Shown here: positions 1 through 5,689 of the stretch, in pieces
How the letters are laid out: the number at the start of each line of letters is the position of its first letter
Numbering within the stretch: position 1 is the first letter of the stretch
Assembly: GCA_023145185.1 (NCBI GenBank)
Contig: JAGLEG010000458.1
Span: 1 to 5,689 of the forward strand
DNA from: Thermoplasmata archaeon
GTDB taxonomy: Archaea > Thermoplasmatota > Penumbrarchaeia > Penumbrarchaeales > Penumbrarchaeaceae
Reading direction: 5' to 3'
Length of the DNA: 5,689 nucleotides
The notes under the pieces: generated by a model
Told to the model about the DNA's origin: nothing
What the model saw: the letters and a program-made list of their open reading frames with translations, nothing else
The model's database searches: none
Translations under genes and position numbers: made by a program

Positions 1-2
1 GC

Positions 3-842
3 ATGGGTCCAGAAAAAAAGAGGAGATCGAATGTTGAATTCGTGATCGAGGAAGAGGAGATCAACGGAGGAGGCATAGAGAGGTACGAGGTGAGCATAGG
101 GCCTCCCATGGTCAGCGGTAGGAAGGTCAAACCCACTCATACAGAGGATCCGAAGGGGCCCGAGAGGGCCCCCCGGGAGCCCACTCCATCAAGGGGATCA
201 GGGGACAAGACCACATACGTCGCCGGCAACCCCCAGCAGATCTACAAGATCGAGGATGACCTGCAGAGGACAAGGGACCGGGTGGAGGATATCAAGCACA
301 CGGTGTCCGTTATCGAGAGCGAGGTGATGGACCTCAGGGTCGAGATGGATCGGATATCCTATCTGGTCCGCAGCCTTGAGGGGCTCAAGAACACCATGAA
401 GGACATGGAGACCACGGTGAGCGAGCTCTCCGGCCTCTACGACCTGATCTCCGCCAACATCAACCCATTCATCGATATTCCCCCTCTCAAGAAGAAGAGG
501 GGTATCGAGCCCGAGGAGGTGGAGGAGGTCGAGGAGTTCAAACCGGTCTCGGAGATCTTCGGCGACGAGGAGGAGTGGGGCCCCGATCTGGATTCAGAGG
601 GGGTTGTCATCAAGTGGGCCCTTTTCCTGGTCGAGAGAGTGGGAAAGGAGGGGCTGGAGTCCGTGTTGGACTATTATATTGACCTTGGATGGATAGACGA
701 GCCCCTTCAGGACAGGATCATAGGGGTCGCCAGGGGGATGAGCTTTCCGCCCGTTCACAGGGAAGGAAAGAAGGCCAGTTGGAAGATGGGCGCGGACGAC
801 CATGTGGAATCTCTTGGCTACATCAAGAGGATACTGGAATGA
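3..842 (+). CDS. flaD/E: Archaellum scaffold protein with FlaC-like coiled coil and C-terminal FlaD/E domain
   Basis: This is a soluble cytoplasmic protein of the euryarchaeal archaellum, in the group that forms a ring around the FlaH/FlaI motor and links it to chemotaxis through CheF (family knowledge). Counted from the ATG at 3 it has 279 residues. Residues 1-75 are charged and low in complexity. Residues 78-147 are a heptad-like coiled coil. It ends in ELSGLYDLISANINPFI (141-157), which resembles the conserved end of FlaC. Residues 169-197 are an acidic linker. Residues 203-246 match the FlaD/E domain (W205, FLVERVGKEG, LDYYIDLGWI), and DDHVESLGYIKRIL closes the domain at the C-terminus. 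There are no membrane segments. Only two bases precede the ATG, so the gene could begin upstream. FlaF starts 9 bases downstream. The name could equally be FlaD or a FlaC-E fusion; membership of the family is secure. Confidence 0.9.
   Translation: MGPEKKRRSNVEFVIEEEEINGGGIERYEVSIGPPMVSGRKVKPTHTEDPKGPERAPREPTPSRGSGDKTTYVAGNPQQIYKIEDDLQRTRDRVEDIKHTVSVIESEVMDLRVEMDRISYLVRSLEGLKNTMKDMETTVSELSGLYDLISANINPFIDIPPLKKKRGIEPEEVEEVEEFKPVSEIFGDEEEWGPDLDSEGVVIKWALFLVERVGKEGLESVLDYYIDLGWIDEPLQDRIIGVARGMSFPPVHREGKKASWKMGADDHVESLGYIKRILE
155..172 (+). other. Perfect GC-only hairpin inside the coding region
   Basis: GGGGCCC at 155-161 and GGGCCCC at 166-172 are exact inverted repeats separated by GAGA, so the transcript could fold a 7-bp all-G:C stem with a GNRA-type tetraloop. 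It lies in the low-complexity N-terminal linker of the FlaD/E-type protein, encoding roughly KGPERAP. No U-run follows, so it is not a typical intrinsic terminator. It may be a by-product of Gly/Pro/Ala/Arg codons in GC-rich DNA; a function is only a possibility. Confidence 0.4.
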
Positions 843-849
843 GGGGGAG
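841..849 (+). promoter_or_regulatory. Ribosome binding site of flaF
   Basis: GAGGGGGAG directly follows the preceding stop codon and is purine-rich enough to pair with the end of 16S rRNA. The GTG at 849 overlaps the site itself, whereas the ATG at 852 lies just beyond it, which favours ATG 852 as the start of flaF. Spacing is short, so the choice is not certain. Confidence 0.5.
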
Positions 850-851
850 TG

Positions 852-1259
852 ATGTCGACTGGAGGCGCGGTTGCATTTGGGGTCATCCTGCTTGGATTCG
901 TAATTGGGATCTCCGTGGCACTTCCCTCGATCCAGAGCGCAGGCGATGATCTCAAGGGTGCCAGGGAGGAGCTCTCAAAAGAGCTGCTGGAGATCCGCAA
1001 CACGGACCTATCGATATCATCGTGCGACCTCAACGCTACCACGTCGGTAATGAACCTGACCCTTTCCAACAGTGGGACCACCGTTTGGGATGTTGGGAAG
1101 GTGAACGTATTGGTCAACGGGACCATCGTGCCCTCGTCAGTTCCATCGACCTACTGTTATCCGAACCAGGAACTGTTGATCAGGGTAGATAACGTGACCT
1201 CTCCCTCCTCCGTGATGGTGGTGGGCCCATGGGGGGTCGGATCGGCCTGTGAGGTATAA
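852..1259 (+). CDS. flaF: Archaellum stator protein FlaF
   Basis: FlaF is anchored by one N-terminal helix and places a beta-sandwich domain outside the membrane, where it binds the S-layer and, with FlaG, acts as a stator for the rotating filament (family knowledge). The 135-residue protein fits the usual size. Residues 6-25 are hydrophobic and glycine-rich, residues 30-50 form a charged amphipathic helix, and the rest is rich in Ser, Thr, Val and Asn as expected for a secreted beta domain. NxS/T sequons occur at N61, N68, N89 and N114. Cysteines at 58, 102 and 133 are unusual for an outer domain and could include a disulfide. A GTG at 849 would add one residue. The identification rests on size, topology and position directly before flaG, since FlaF sequences are weakly conserved. 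Confidence 0.87.
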   Translation: MSTGGAVAFGVILLGFVIGISVALPSIQSAGDDLKGAREELSKELLEIRNTDLSISSCDLNATTSVMNLTLSNSGTTVWDVGKVNVLVNGTIVPSSVPSTYCYPNQELLIRVDNVTSPSSVMVVGPWGVGSACEV

Positions 1260-1264
1260 AGGAG
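1258..1264 (+). promoter_or_regulatory. Ribosome binding site of flaG
   Basis: AAAGGAG overlaps the last bases of the flaF stop codon. GGAG ends 4 bases before the ATG at 1269 and 10 bases before the ATG at 1275. The first fits a GGAGGTGATG-like arrangement and is used here; the second would give a protein two residues shorter. Confidence 0.55.
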
Positions 1265-1268
1265 TTGA

Positions 1269-1766
1269 ATGAATATGGCAGGAACAGCGGTATCCGAGAT
1301 GATATTCTTCATTGCAGCCTTGCTCATCGCCGCGACCGTGGCATCCGTTTTCATCACTATCGCCGATGATCTCTCCAGCGATCTTGAGGATGAGGCGGAG
1401 AGGATGAGGCAGGAGGTCCGCTCACATCTGGTCATGATCAATGACCCGGGGAACGTCCCCTATGAGAATTCCACAGGGAATGTCACGTTCTATCTGATGA
1501 ACGTCGGGATCGGTGACCTTTCCATGGATGATATCGTCGTATCTGCGAACGGAACGACCAGCGGAGGCTCCTCGATCGCCGTGAGGCTGATAGGTGGTGG
1601 CGCGATCTGGTCCCCCGGCGGAGTGGTTGAGGTGAATTTCACCTCTTCCGGCCTTGTGGAAGAGGTGGATTACCACGGGTTCGCCTCCACGGCAGGGGTG
1701 ACCTCAGGAGGAAAGATCTCGGGCCACTCCCAGGATATCATCATATTCAGGATAAGGGGGCGCTGA
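1269..1766 (+). CDS. flaG: Archaellum stator protein FlaG
   Basis: FlaG is the partner of FlaF in the extracellular stator; it is a membrane-anchored protein with a beta-sandwich domain that can form filaments in the family members studied. Here it has 165 residues. A hydrophobic helix covers residues 11-32 (EMIFFIAALLIAATVA begins at E10), followed by an acidic amphipathic stretch at 33-52. The segment INDPGNVPY near residue 57, then TFYLMNVGIGDL at 73-84, matches the family's DPGN plus N-x-G pattern at the start of the outer domain. Sequons occur at N67, N71, N94 and N123. G5 with E10 gives the glycine and Glu(+5) spacing of type IV pilins, but no Lys or Arg precedes the glycine, so processing is doubtful. 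The stop codon lies one base before the flaH start, so expression is probably coupled. Confidence 0.9.
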   Translation: MNMAGTAVSEMIFFIAALLIAATVASVFITIADDLSSDLEDEAERMRQEVRSHLVMINDPGNVPYENSTGNVTFYLMNVGIGDLSMDDIVVSANGTTSGGSSIAVRLIGGGAIWSPGGVVEVNFTSSGLVEEVDYHGFASTAGVTSGGKISGHSQDIIIFRIRGR

Positions 1767-1767
1767 G

Positions 1768-2475
1768 ATGGAAGGTAACACCTCCAACCTGATCAGGTTC
1801 AACTTCGAGAGGGACGGCCTCCACCGACATCTGGGAGGTGGCCTTCCCAAGGGGACCCTCACGATAATATCGGGACCTGTGGGAAGCGGAAAATCTGCCA
1901 TCCTCCAGAGGCTGATATATGGTTTCATGCTCCACCATCACTCCACTACCTTGATATCGACGGAGATGACCACCAAGGGCTTTCTGGACCAGATGGACTC
2001 TCTGGACTATCCTATCAAGAAGAACGTCATGGATGGGTCCATGAGGTTCGTGCCCGTTTTCCCGATAATTGGAACGGCGAAAAAAAGGACGGATTTCCTC
2101 CAGAGGCTGAGGACGACAAAGGGGCTCTACGAGACCGACGTTATCGCCGTGGATACCTTCTCCGCCCTGGTGATGAACGACATCGATGAGTCCAAGTCGC
2201 TGGAGATGATATCCTTCTTCAAGAAGATCACGGGGAGGAACAGGGCGATCATTTTAACCATCGACCCCTCGGACCTGAGCGCATCGATAATGAGCCCGTT
2301 CAGGTCGGTGGCAGATATATTGATAGAGCTGAAAACGGAATTTGTTGAGGGGACGATGGAGCATATAATGTACGTGACCAGGTACTCACATGCCCTGGGC
2401 CCCGTCAGCAACGCCGTCGGATTCAGGATAGAGCCACGGGCTGGTTTCATTGTGGATATCACAACGGTGGCGTGA
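1768..2475 (+). CDS. flaH: Archaellum motor ATP-binding protein FlaH (KaiC/RecA-like)
   Basis: FlaH is a RecA/KaiC-fold protein that forms a ring under the motor and binds FlaI; ATP binding, more than fast hydrolysis, is held to control that interaction. The 235 residues match the family length. Walker A is GPVGSGKS at 36-43 with K42 and S43. A FlaH-like block, STEMTTKGFLDQM, lies at 64-76; its E66 is near where KaiC-type ATPases carry a catalytic glutamate. Walker B is DVIAVDT at 124-130 with D129. The region from 190 onward (EGTMEHIMYVTRYSHALGP) resembles the strand-rich C-terminal part of the fold. There is no membrane segment. A Shine-Dalgarno-like AAGGGGG at 1754-1760 leaves 7 bases to the ATG, and the start is one base after the flaG stop. 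A general KaiC-like protein is the alternative, but its position between flaG and flaI makes FlaH clear. Confidence 0.95.
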   Translation: MEGNTSNLIRFNFERDGLHRHLGGGLPKGTLTIISGPVGSGKSAILQRLIYGFMLHHHSTTLISTEMTTKGFLDQMDSLDYPIKKNVMDGSMRFVPVFPIIGTAKKRTDFLQRLRTTKGLYETDVIAVDTFSALVMNDIDESKSLEMISFFKKITGRNRAIILTIDPSDLSASIMSPFRSVADILIELKTEFVEGTMEHIMYVTRYSHALGPVSNAVGFRIEPRAGFIVDITTVA

Positions 2476-2479
2476 GGTG
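2474..2479 (+). promoter_or_regulatory. Ribosome binding site of flaI
   Basis: GAGGTG begins within the flaH stop codon and ends 7 bases before the ATG at 2487. This spacing supports the ATG at 2487 over the in-frame GTG at 2472, which lies upstream of the site and could not use it. A ribosome ending flaH stops on top of this site, which suggests coupled translation. Confidence 0.65.
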
Positions 2480-2486
2480 TTTGATC

Positions 2487-4097
2487 ATGGATGTTGAGGA
2501 CCACAAGGAGAGGAACCCGCATCTGAGGGAGTACATCGAACAGCATCTGGCCAGAGGAGGCATGGAGCCCACATTCGTTGATGGGCTGACCGTGGAGATG
2601 GGCGGTCTGAAGAAGATCAGCGTAATATATCCGGTGGGAGATCCGATATTCATCCACATATTCGACCTGAAGGATGGAAGCAGGTTGTACAGTGCGATCC
2701 AGCCGGACCTCTCCGATCAGGAGAGGGAGAAGGTGGACCTGATCAAGGAGAGGATCCTCGAGCTCGCTCCGGTGGAGGCGAAGGGCAAGGAGATGGTGGA
2801 TGCCATCCCGTACCTGTTCAACATGGTCACCATTCCCAAGGGCGGGGGGTCCATTATGGACCGCTTGAAACCGTGGAAGGTCCCCATATCCAGGAGCGAA
2901 TCCGAAAGGATGCTCTACCATCTCGAGAGGGACCTGATCCACGGTGGTGTGATAGAACCCCTGATCAAGGACCCCTACCTCGAGGATATCCACTCGGTGG
3001 GGCTGAATTACATCTCGGTGGTCCACAAGGTCTTTGGTATGCTCAAGACCAACCTCAGGTTCCACACGGATAAGGAGCTGGATGATTACATAAGGTCCGT
3101 GGCCGAGAAGATGGGCAGGCCGGTAACGGATTCCAGGCCCATCGTTGATGGGGCCCTACAGGACGGCAGCAGGATCAATATCATCTATTCCGAGGACGTT
3201 TCGAAGGAGGGGGCCTCCTTTACCATCAGGAAGTTCTTCGAGAAACCCCCGACCATGATCCAGCTGGTCAAATGGGGGACCATGTCCGCAAAGATGGCCG
3301 CCTATCTGTGGATGTGCCTTGAGTATGGGATGTCGCTCTTCGTTTCGGGGGAGACCGCCTCCGGTAAGACCACGACCCTGAACTCGATGCTGTCGTTCAT
3401 CAACTTCAGGAAGAAGATATATTCCGCGGAGGATACGCCGGAGGTGGTGGTGCCACATGACGTATGGCAGAGGCTGATAACCAGGGAGACGGTTTTCGAC
3501 GAGGCGAAGGTGGAGCTGTTCGATCTTGTCAAGACCGCACTCCGTTCAAGGCCCGATTACATAATCATAGGAGAGGTAAGGGGCCAGGAGGGGGCGGCAG
3601 CGTTCCAGGCGATGCAGACCGGCCATGCGGTGCTCTCCACTTTCCACGCGTCCTCCATCACCAAGATGATCCAGCGTTTCACCGGCGACCCGATCAACGT
3701 GCCCATCCGTTTCATAGATAACATGAACCTGGCGCTTTTCCAGGAGATCGTGTACAAGGAGGGCAGGATCCTCCGCAGGTGTTCAGCAATAGAGGAGATA
3801 ATCAAGTACTCCAAGGAGAAGGGCGGGATGCTCACCCGAACGATCTTCGAGTGGGACCCGATCCGGGACAAGCATTATTTTACAGGCATGTACAATTCGT
3901 ACGTGCTCGAGCACAAGATCGCCCCCAAGATGGGGCTTGAGTTCGCAAAGGACATATACTCGGAACTGGACCGCAGGGAGAGGGTCATCCGGGCCATGGA
4001 TGAACATAATATCGTGGGATATGACGACGTGAACGCAATATTCAGGGCCTATTCAGACCAGGGGATGGAGGGCATACCAAAGGAGCTCAGGAGATGA
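2487..4097 (+). CDS. flaI: Archaellum motor ATPase FlaI
   Basis: FlaI is the hexameric secretion-type ATPase (type II/IV superfamily) that drives both assembly of archaellins and rotation, acting in the cytoplasm beneath FlaJ. From ATG 2487 it has 536 residues, within the family range; a GTG at 2472 would add five. The N-terminal domain carries the typical VIYPVGDPIFIHIF segment, then DPYLEDIHSVGLN and KVFGMLKTNLRF. SRPIVDG (216-222) followed by LQDGSRINI is the usual entry to the ATPase core. Motifs seen are Walker A GETASGKT at 288-295 (K294), the Asp box AEDTPEVVVP (E315, D316), Walker B DYIIIGEVRG with E363, and the His box TGHAVLSTFHA (H380, H387). All key residues are present, so the enzyme should be active. 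FlaJ follows after a 4-base gap. PilB/TadA-like ATPases are relatives, but the operon context and N-terminal domain point to FlaI. Confidence 0.97.
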   Translation: MDVEDHKERNPHLREYIEQHLARGGMEPTFVDGLTVEMGGLKKISVIYPVGDPIFIHIFDLKDGSRLYSAIQPDLSDQEREKVDLIKERILELAPVEAKGKEMVDAIPYLFNMVTIPKGGGSIMDRLKPWKVPISRSESERMLYHLERDLIHGGVIEPLIKDPYLEDIHSVGLNYISVVHKVFGMLKTNLRFHTDKELDDYIRSVAEKMGRPVTDSRPIVDGALQDGSRINIIYSEDVSKEGASFTIRKFFEKPPTMIQLVKWGTMSAKMAAYLWMCLEYGMSLFVSGETASGKTTTLNSMLSFINFRKKIYSAEDTPEVVVPHDVWQRLITRETVFDEAKVELFDLVKTALRSRPDYIIIGEVRGQEGAAAFQAMQTGHAVLSTFHASSITKMIQRFTGDPINVPIRFIDNMNLALFQEIVYKEGRILRRCSAIEEIIKYSKEKGGMLTRTIFEWDPIRDKHYFTGMYNSYVLEHKIAPKMGLEFAKDIYSELDRRERVIRAMDEHNIVGYDDVNAIFRAYSDQGMEGIPKELRR

Positions 4098-4098
4098 T
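4090..4098 (+). promoter_or_regulatory. Ribosome binding site of flaJ
   Basis: GGAGATGAT differs by one base from the ideal GGAGGTGAT and spans the end of flaI and its stop codon. The GGAG core lies 8 bases before the TTG at 4102. No in-frame ATG occurs until about 17 codons later, and the ATG at 4094 meets a stop after two further codons, so this site decides the TTG start. Confidence 0.7.
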
Positions 4099-4101
4099 CT
4101 A

Positions 4102-5689
4102 TTGAGCTTGGTAAAGGCCTACAGGGAGTTGGACAGGAGCCCCAGGGAGTGGATGCTCATGAGGGTCCTCCCGGCGGCCGGCATCGCCTCGCTGGTATCC
4201 GTGTTTCTGATCCTTTTACTTCCTGATATCTTCCTTTCAGGCATCTCATTTGTGCTTCTGATGATGATGATAGGGTTCATCACCCTCTCCGCTGTGGTGT
4301 GGCCCCTGGCCATGTGGGAGAGGCGCAGAAGGGAGATAGATGACGAGCTCCATCTTTTCATACTGCGGGTAGGGGTTCTCTCGCTTGCATCATCTGCCAG
4401 GGGTTCGATATTCGAGATCGCCACCAAGGATGGCGATAGAAAGGCCCTGCTCCGTGAGCTTGAGAAGGTCAAGGAGCTCTCCAAACGTTGGAATGTGGGG
4501 ATACCGAAAGCGCTCAGGACGGTGTCCAGGCAGTGTCCTTCCAAGAGGCTGGGGGATTTCCTGGAGAGGATGGCCTACGCCATCGAGGCCGATGAGGACC
4601 CCAAGGTGTTCTTCAGGAACGAGCAGGAGGCGGTGATGGAGGAGTACCGGTCGCGGTACAATACAACCATGGACCGGCTGGAGATCGTGAGGGAGATATA
4701 CGTTTCACTGATCTCCGTCACGATGTTCCTGAACGTCATGCTGGTGGTGCTCTCGCTGCTGGTTGGGATAAACCACTTCCTGATGAGCTTTCTAGTGGTC
4801 TTCATCTTCATCATAGTCGAGGTTCTCCTCTGGATGGTCATCAACGGGACGCTTCCCCGCGAGTCCATCTGGTTCGATCCCAAACCACGCCCCCTCAATT
4901 CAAGTTTCCACAGAAAGATCAGAATATCGCTCATTGTAGGCGTCTCAGCGTCACTCCTTTTACTTGTCGTGAATGGAGCTGTTGGCTTCCAGTTCAAATA
5001 TACCCTGCTTCATCTGGCAGTAATATCGACGCCCCTGATGCTCCCTGGCATTCTGGTTATGATGGAGGAGGGGGTTATCATCCGGAGGGATCAGGCGTTC
5101 GGGGCGTTCATAAGAACGCTGGGGGGAACCGCCGAGACCAGGGGCGGGGCGCCCATCTCGGCCCTCAAGAGGATGAGGTGGCACGATTACGGCGCCCTGA
5201 CGGACCAGATAAAGGACCTGTACGACCGGCTGTTGACCAGAATTGATTCCACCAAGGCGTGGGCGCTGTTCGTGAAGGAGAGCAGGTCAGAGCTGATCTC
5301 ACAGTTCCTGATCACCTATCAGGAGGGCATCAAGGCCGGCGGAAGCCCCAAGGACGTATCAACGCTCGTGTCTGGATTCTTTACAGCTATCGCCAGCCTC
5401 CGCAAGAAGAGGTACCTCATGGCGGATAACTTCACCGCCCTTCTCTATGGATTGACCGTTTTCATCTCTGCGGGGATGTTCATGATCTACCAGGTGGTGG
5501 TGAAGATGATCAGCAAGCTGGACGATCTGTCCGTATCCTCCGAGGATGTGGGGGGCTTTCAGGACCTCGTTCTCCTGAAGAATACCAGCGGGCTGACGGC
5601 GATCCTGCTGGCTGCGGTGATACTGGTGATACTGCTTCACGTCATCTTCTCCGCTGATGCTGCCAGGAGGTTCCGCGGCGGGCACCCTC
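4102..5689 (+). CDS. flaJ: Archaellum membrane platform protein FlaJ (cut at the right edge)
   Basis: FlaJ is the polytopic inner-membrane core of the archaellum, related to the type II secretion/type IV pilus platform proteins (GspF/PilC, TadB/C); FlaI docks on its cytoplasmic domains. The frame is open from TTG 4102 to the end of the window, 529 codons plus one base. Hydrophobic segments lie near 22-41, 46-70, 200-222, 224-247, 273-291, 302-321, 444-468 and 497-517. Two large charged cytoplasmic regions, 72-199 and 322-443, correspond to the paired T2SF domains; FIRTLGG at 336-342 and KAGGSPKDVSTLVSG at 411-425 are typical of the second. The last hydrophobic segment is present, so probably only a short C-terminal tail is missing. 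The TTG start is chosen from the strong Shine-Dalgarno sequence at 4090-4098; starting at M18 would lose conserved-looking cytoplasmic residues just before the first helix. Confidence 0.94.
   Translation, partial: MSLVKAYRELDRSPREWMLMRVLPAAGIASLVSVFLILLLPDIFLSGISFVLLMMMIGFITLSAVVWPLAMWERRRREIDDELHLFILRVGVLSLASSARGSIFEIATKDGDRKALLRELEKVKELSKRWNVGIPKALRTVSRQCPSKRLGDFLERMAYAIEADEDPKVFFRNEQEAVMEEYRSRYNTTMDRLEIVREIYVSLISVTMFLNVMLVVLSLLVGINHFLMSFLVVFIFIIVEVLLWMVINGTLPRESIWFDPKPRPLNSSFHRKIRISLIVGVSASLLLLVVNGAVGFQFKYTLLHLAVISTPLMLPGILVMMEEGVIIRRDQAFGAFIRTLGGTAETRGGAPISALKRMRWHDYGALTDQIKDLYDRLLTRIDSTKAWALFVKESRSELISQFLITYQEGIKAGGSPKDVSTLVSGFFTAIASLRKKRYLMADNFTALLYGLTVFISAGMFMIYQVVVKMISKLDDLSVSSEDVGGFQDLVLLKNTSGLTAILLAAVILVILLHVIFSADAARRFRGGHP

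Noticed and set aside
515..537. GAGGTGGAGGAGG-type repeat in the scaffold gene as a possible ribosome site or tandem repeat
   Set aside because: It encodes the acidic EEVEEVEE linker, with no suitable start codon in another frame leading to a plausible gene. It is low-complexity coding sequence.
1255..1260. TATAAA resembling an archaeal TATA box between flaF and flaG
   Set aside because: It is made of the last flaF codons and the stop, lies only about 10 bases from the flaG start, and has no clear purine-rich BRE before it. That distance is too short for a usual promoter of a gene with a leader ribosome site.
2080..2086. Run of seven A in flaH as a possible frameshift site (a similar A-run lies near position 10)
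   Set aside because: It encodes ordinary Lys codons, and the frame on both sides of it gives a normal FlaH of expected length, so there is no sign of slippage or error.
2127..3065. 312-codon open frame on the - strand
   Set aside because: It lies opposite the flaH/flaI coding regions, which have clear Walker motifs and family blocks, spans their junction, and its translation (His/Val/Leu/Asp-rich) shows no recognisable domain. It is an antisense shadow.
4119..4997. Two - strand open frames and one + frame opposite or within flaJ
   Set aside because: The flaJ frame gives membrane helices and T2SF-type motifs without a break. The other frames yield Ser/Arg/Thr-rich translations with no family signal.
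1..5689. CRISPR arrays, tRNA/rRNA genes, insertion sequences or attachment sites
   Set aside because: The window is covered by six contiguous genes with gaps of at most 11 bases. I saw no spaced direct repeats, tRNA-like cloverleaf, transposase motifs or terminal inverted repeats.

Overview
The window is almost wall-to-wall coding on the + strand. It holds the core of an archaeal motility (archaellum) operon: a FlaC/FlaD-E-type scaffold protein, FlaF, FlaG, FlaH, FlaI and FlaJ (newer names ArlC/D/E, F, G, H, I, J). The organism is therefore an archaeon. Separate FlaF and FlaG genes, and a coiled-coil plus FlaD/E-domain protein in place of crenarchaeal FlaX, point to Euryarchaeota in the broad sense. 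GC content is moderate to fairly high by eye, arginine is mostly AGG, ATA isoleucine is common, and start sites follow strong GGAG-type Shine-Dalgarno sequences. This would fit Thermoplasmatota or a similar lineage, but the sequence alone does not settle it.

Layout: 3-842 is a soluble protein with a FlaC-like coiled coil and a C-terminal FlaD/E domain; its true start may lie before the window. 852-1259 is FlaF and 1269-1766 is FlaG, both with one N-terminal membrane helix and an outer beta-rich domain. 1768-2475 is FlaH, a KaiC/RecA-like ATP-binding protein. 2487-4097 is FlaI, the motor ATPase. 4102 to the right edge is FlaJ, the polytopic membrane platform; it starts at TTG and is cut at the window edge after 529 codons. 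Gaps between genes are 9, 9, 1, 11 and 4 bases, so there is no internal promoter or terminator and translation is probably coupled. The promoter, the archaellin genes, any further flaC/D/E gene, the prepilin peptidase and the chemotaxis genes are not in the window.

How the parts work together, from family knowledge: FlaJ anchors the machine in the membrane. FlaI forms a hexamer below it and powers both filament assembly and rotation. FlaH forms a ring with FlaI. FlaC/D/E proteins form the cytoplasmic ring that takes the chemotaxis signal through CheF. FlaF and FlaG sit outside the membrane and tie the motor to the S-layer as a stator. I see no new system here. The points worth a second look are details of this operon: the compressed C+D/E scaffold protein, a GC-only hairpin in its linker, a pilin-like N-terminus on FlaG, three cysteines in FlaF, N-glycosylation sequons concentrated in FlaF/FlaG, and the TTG start of FlaJ.
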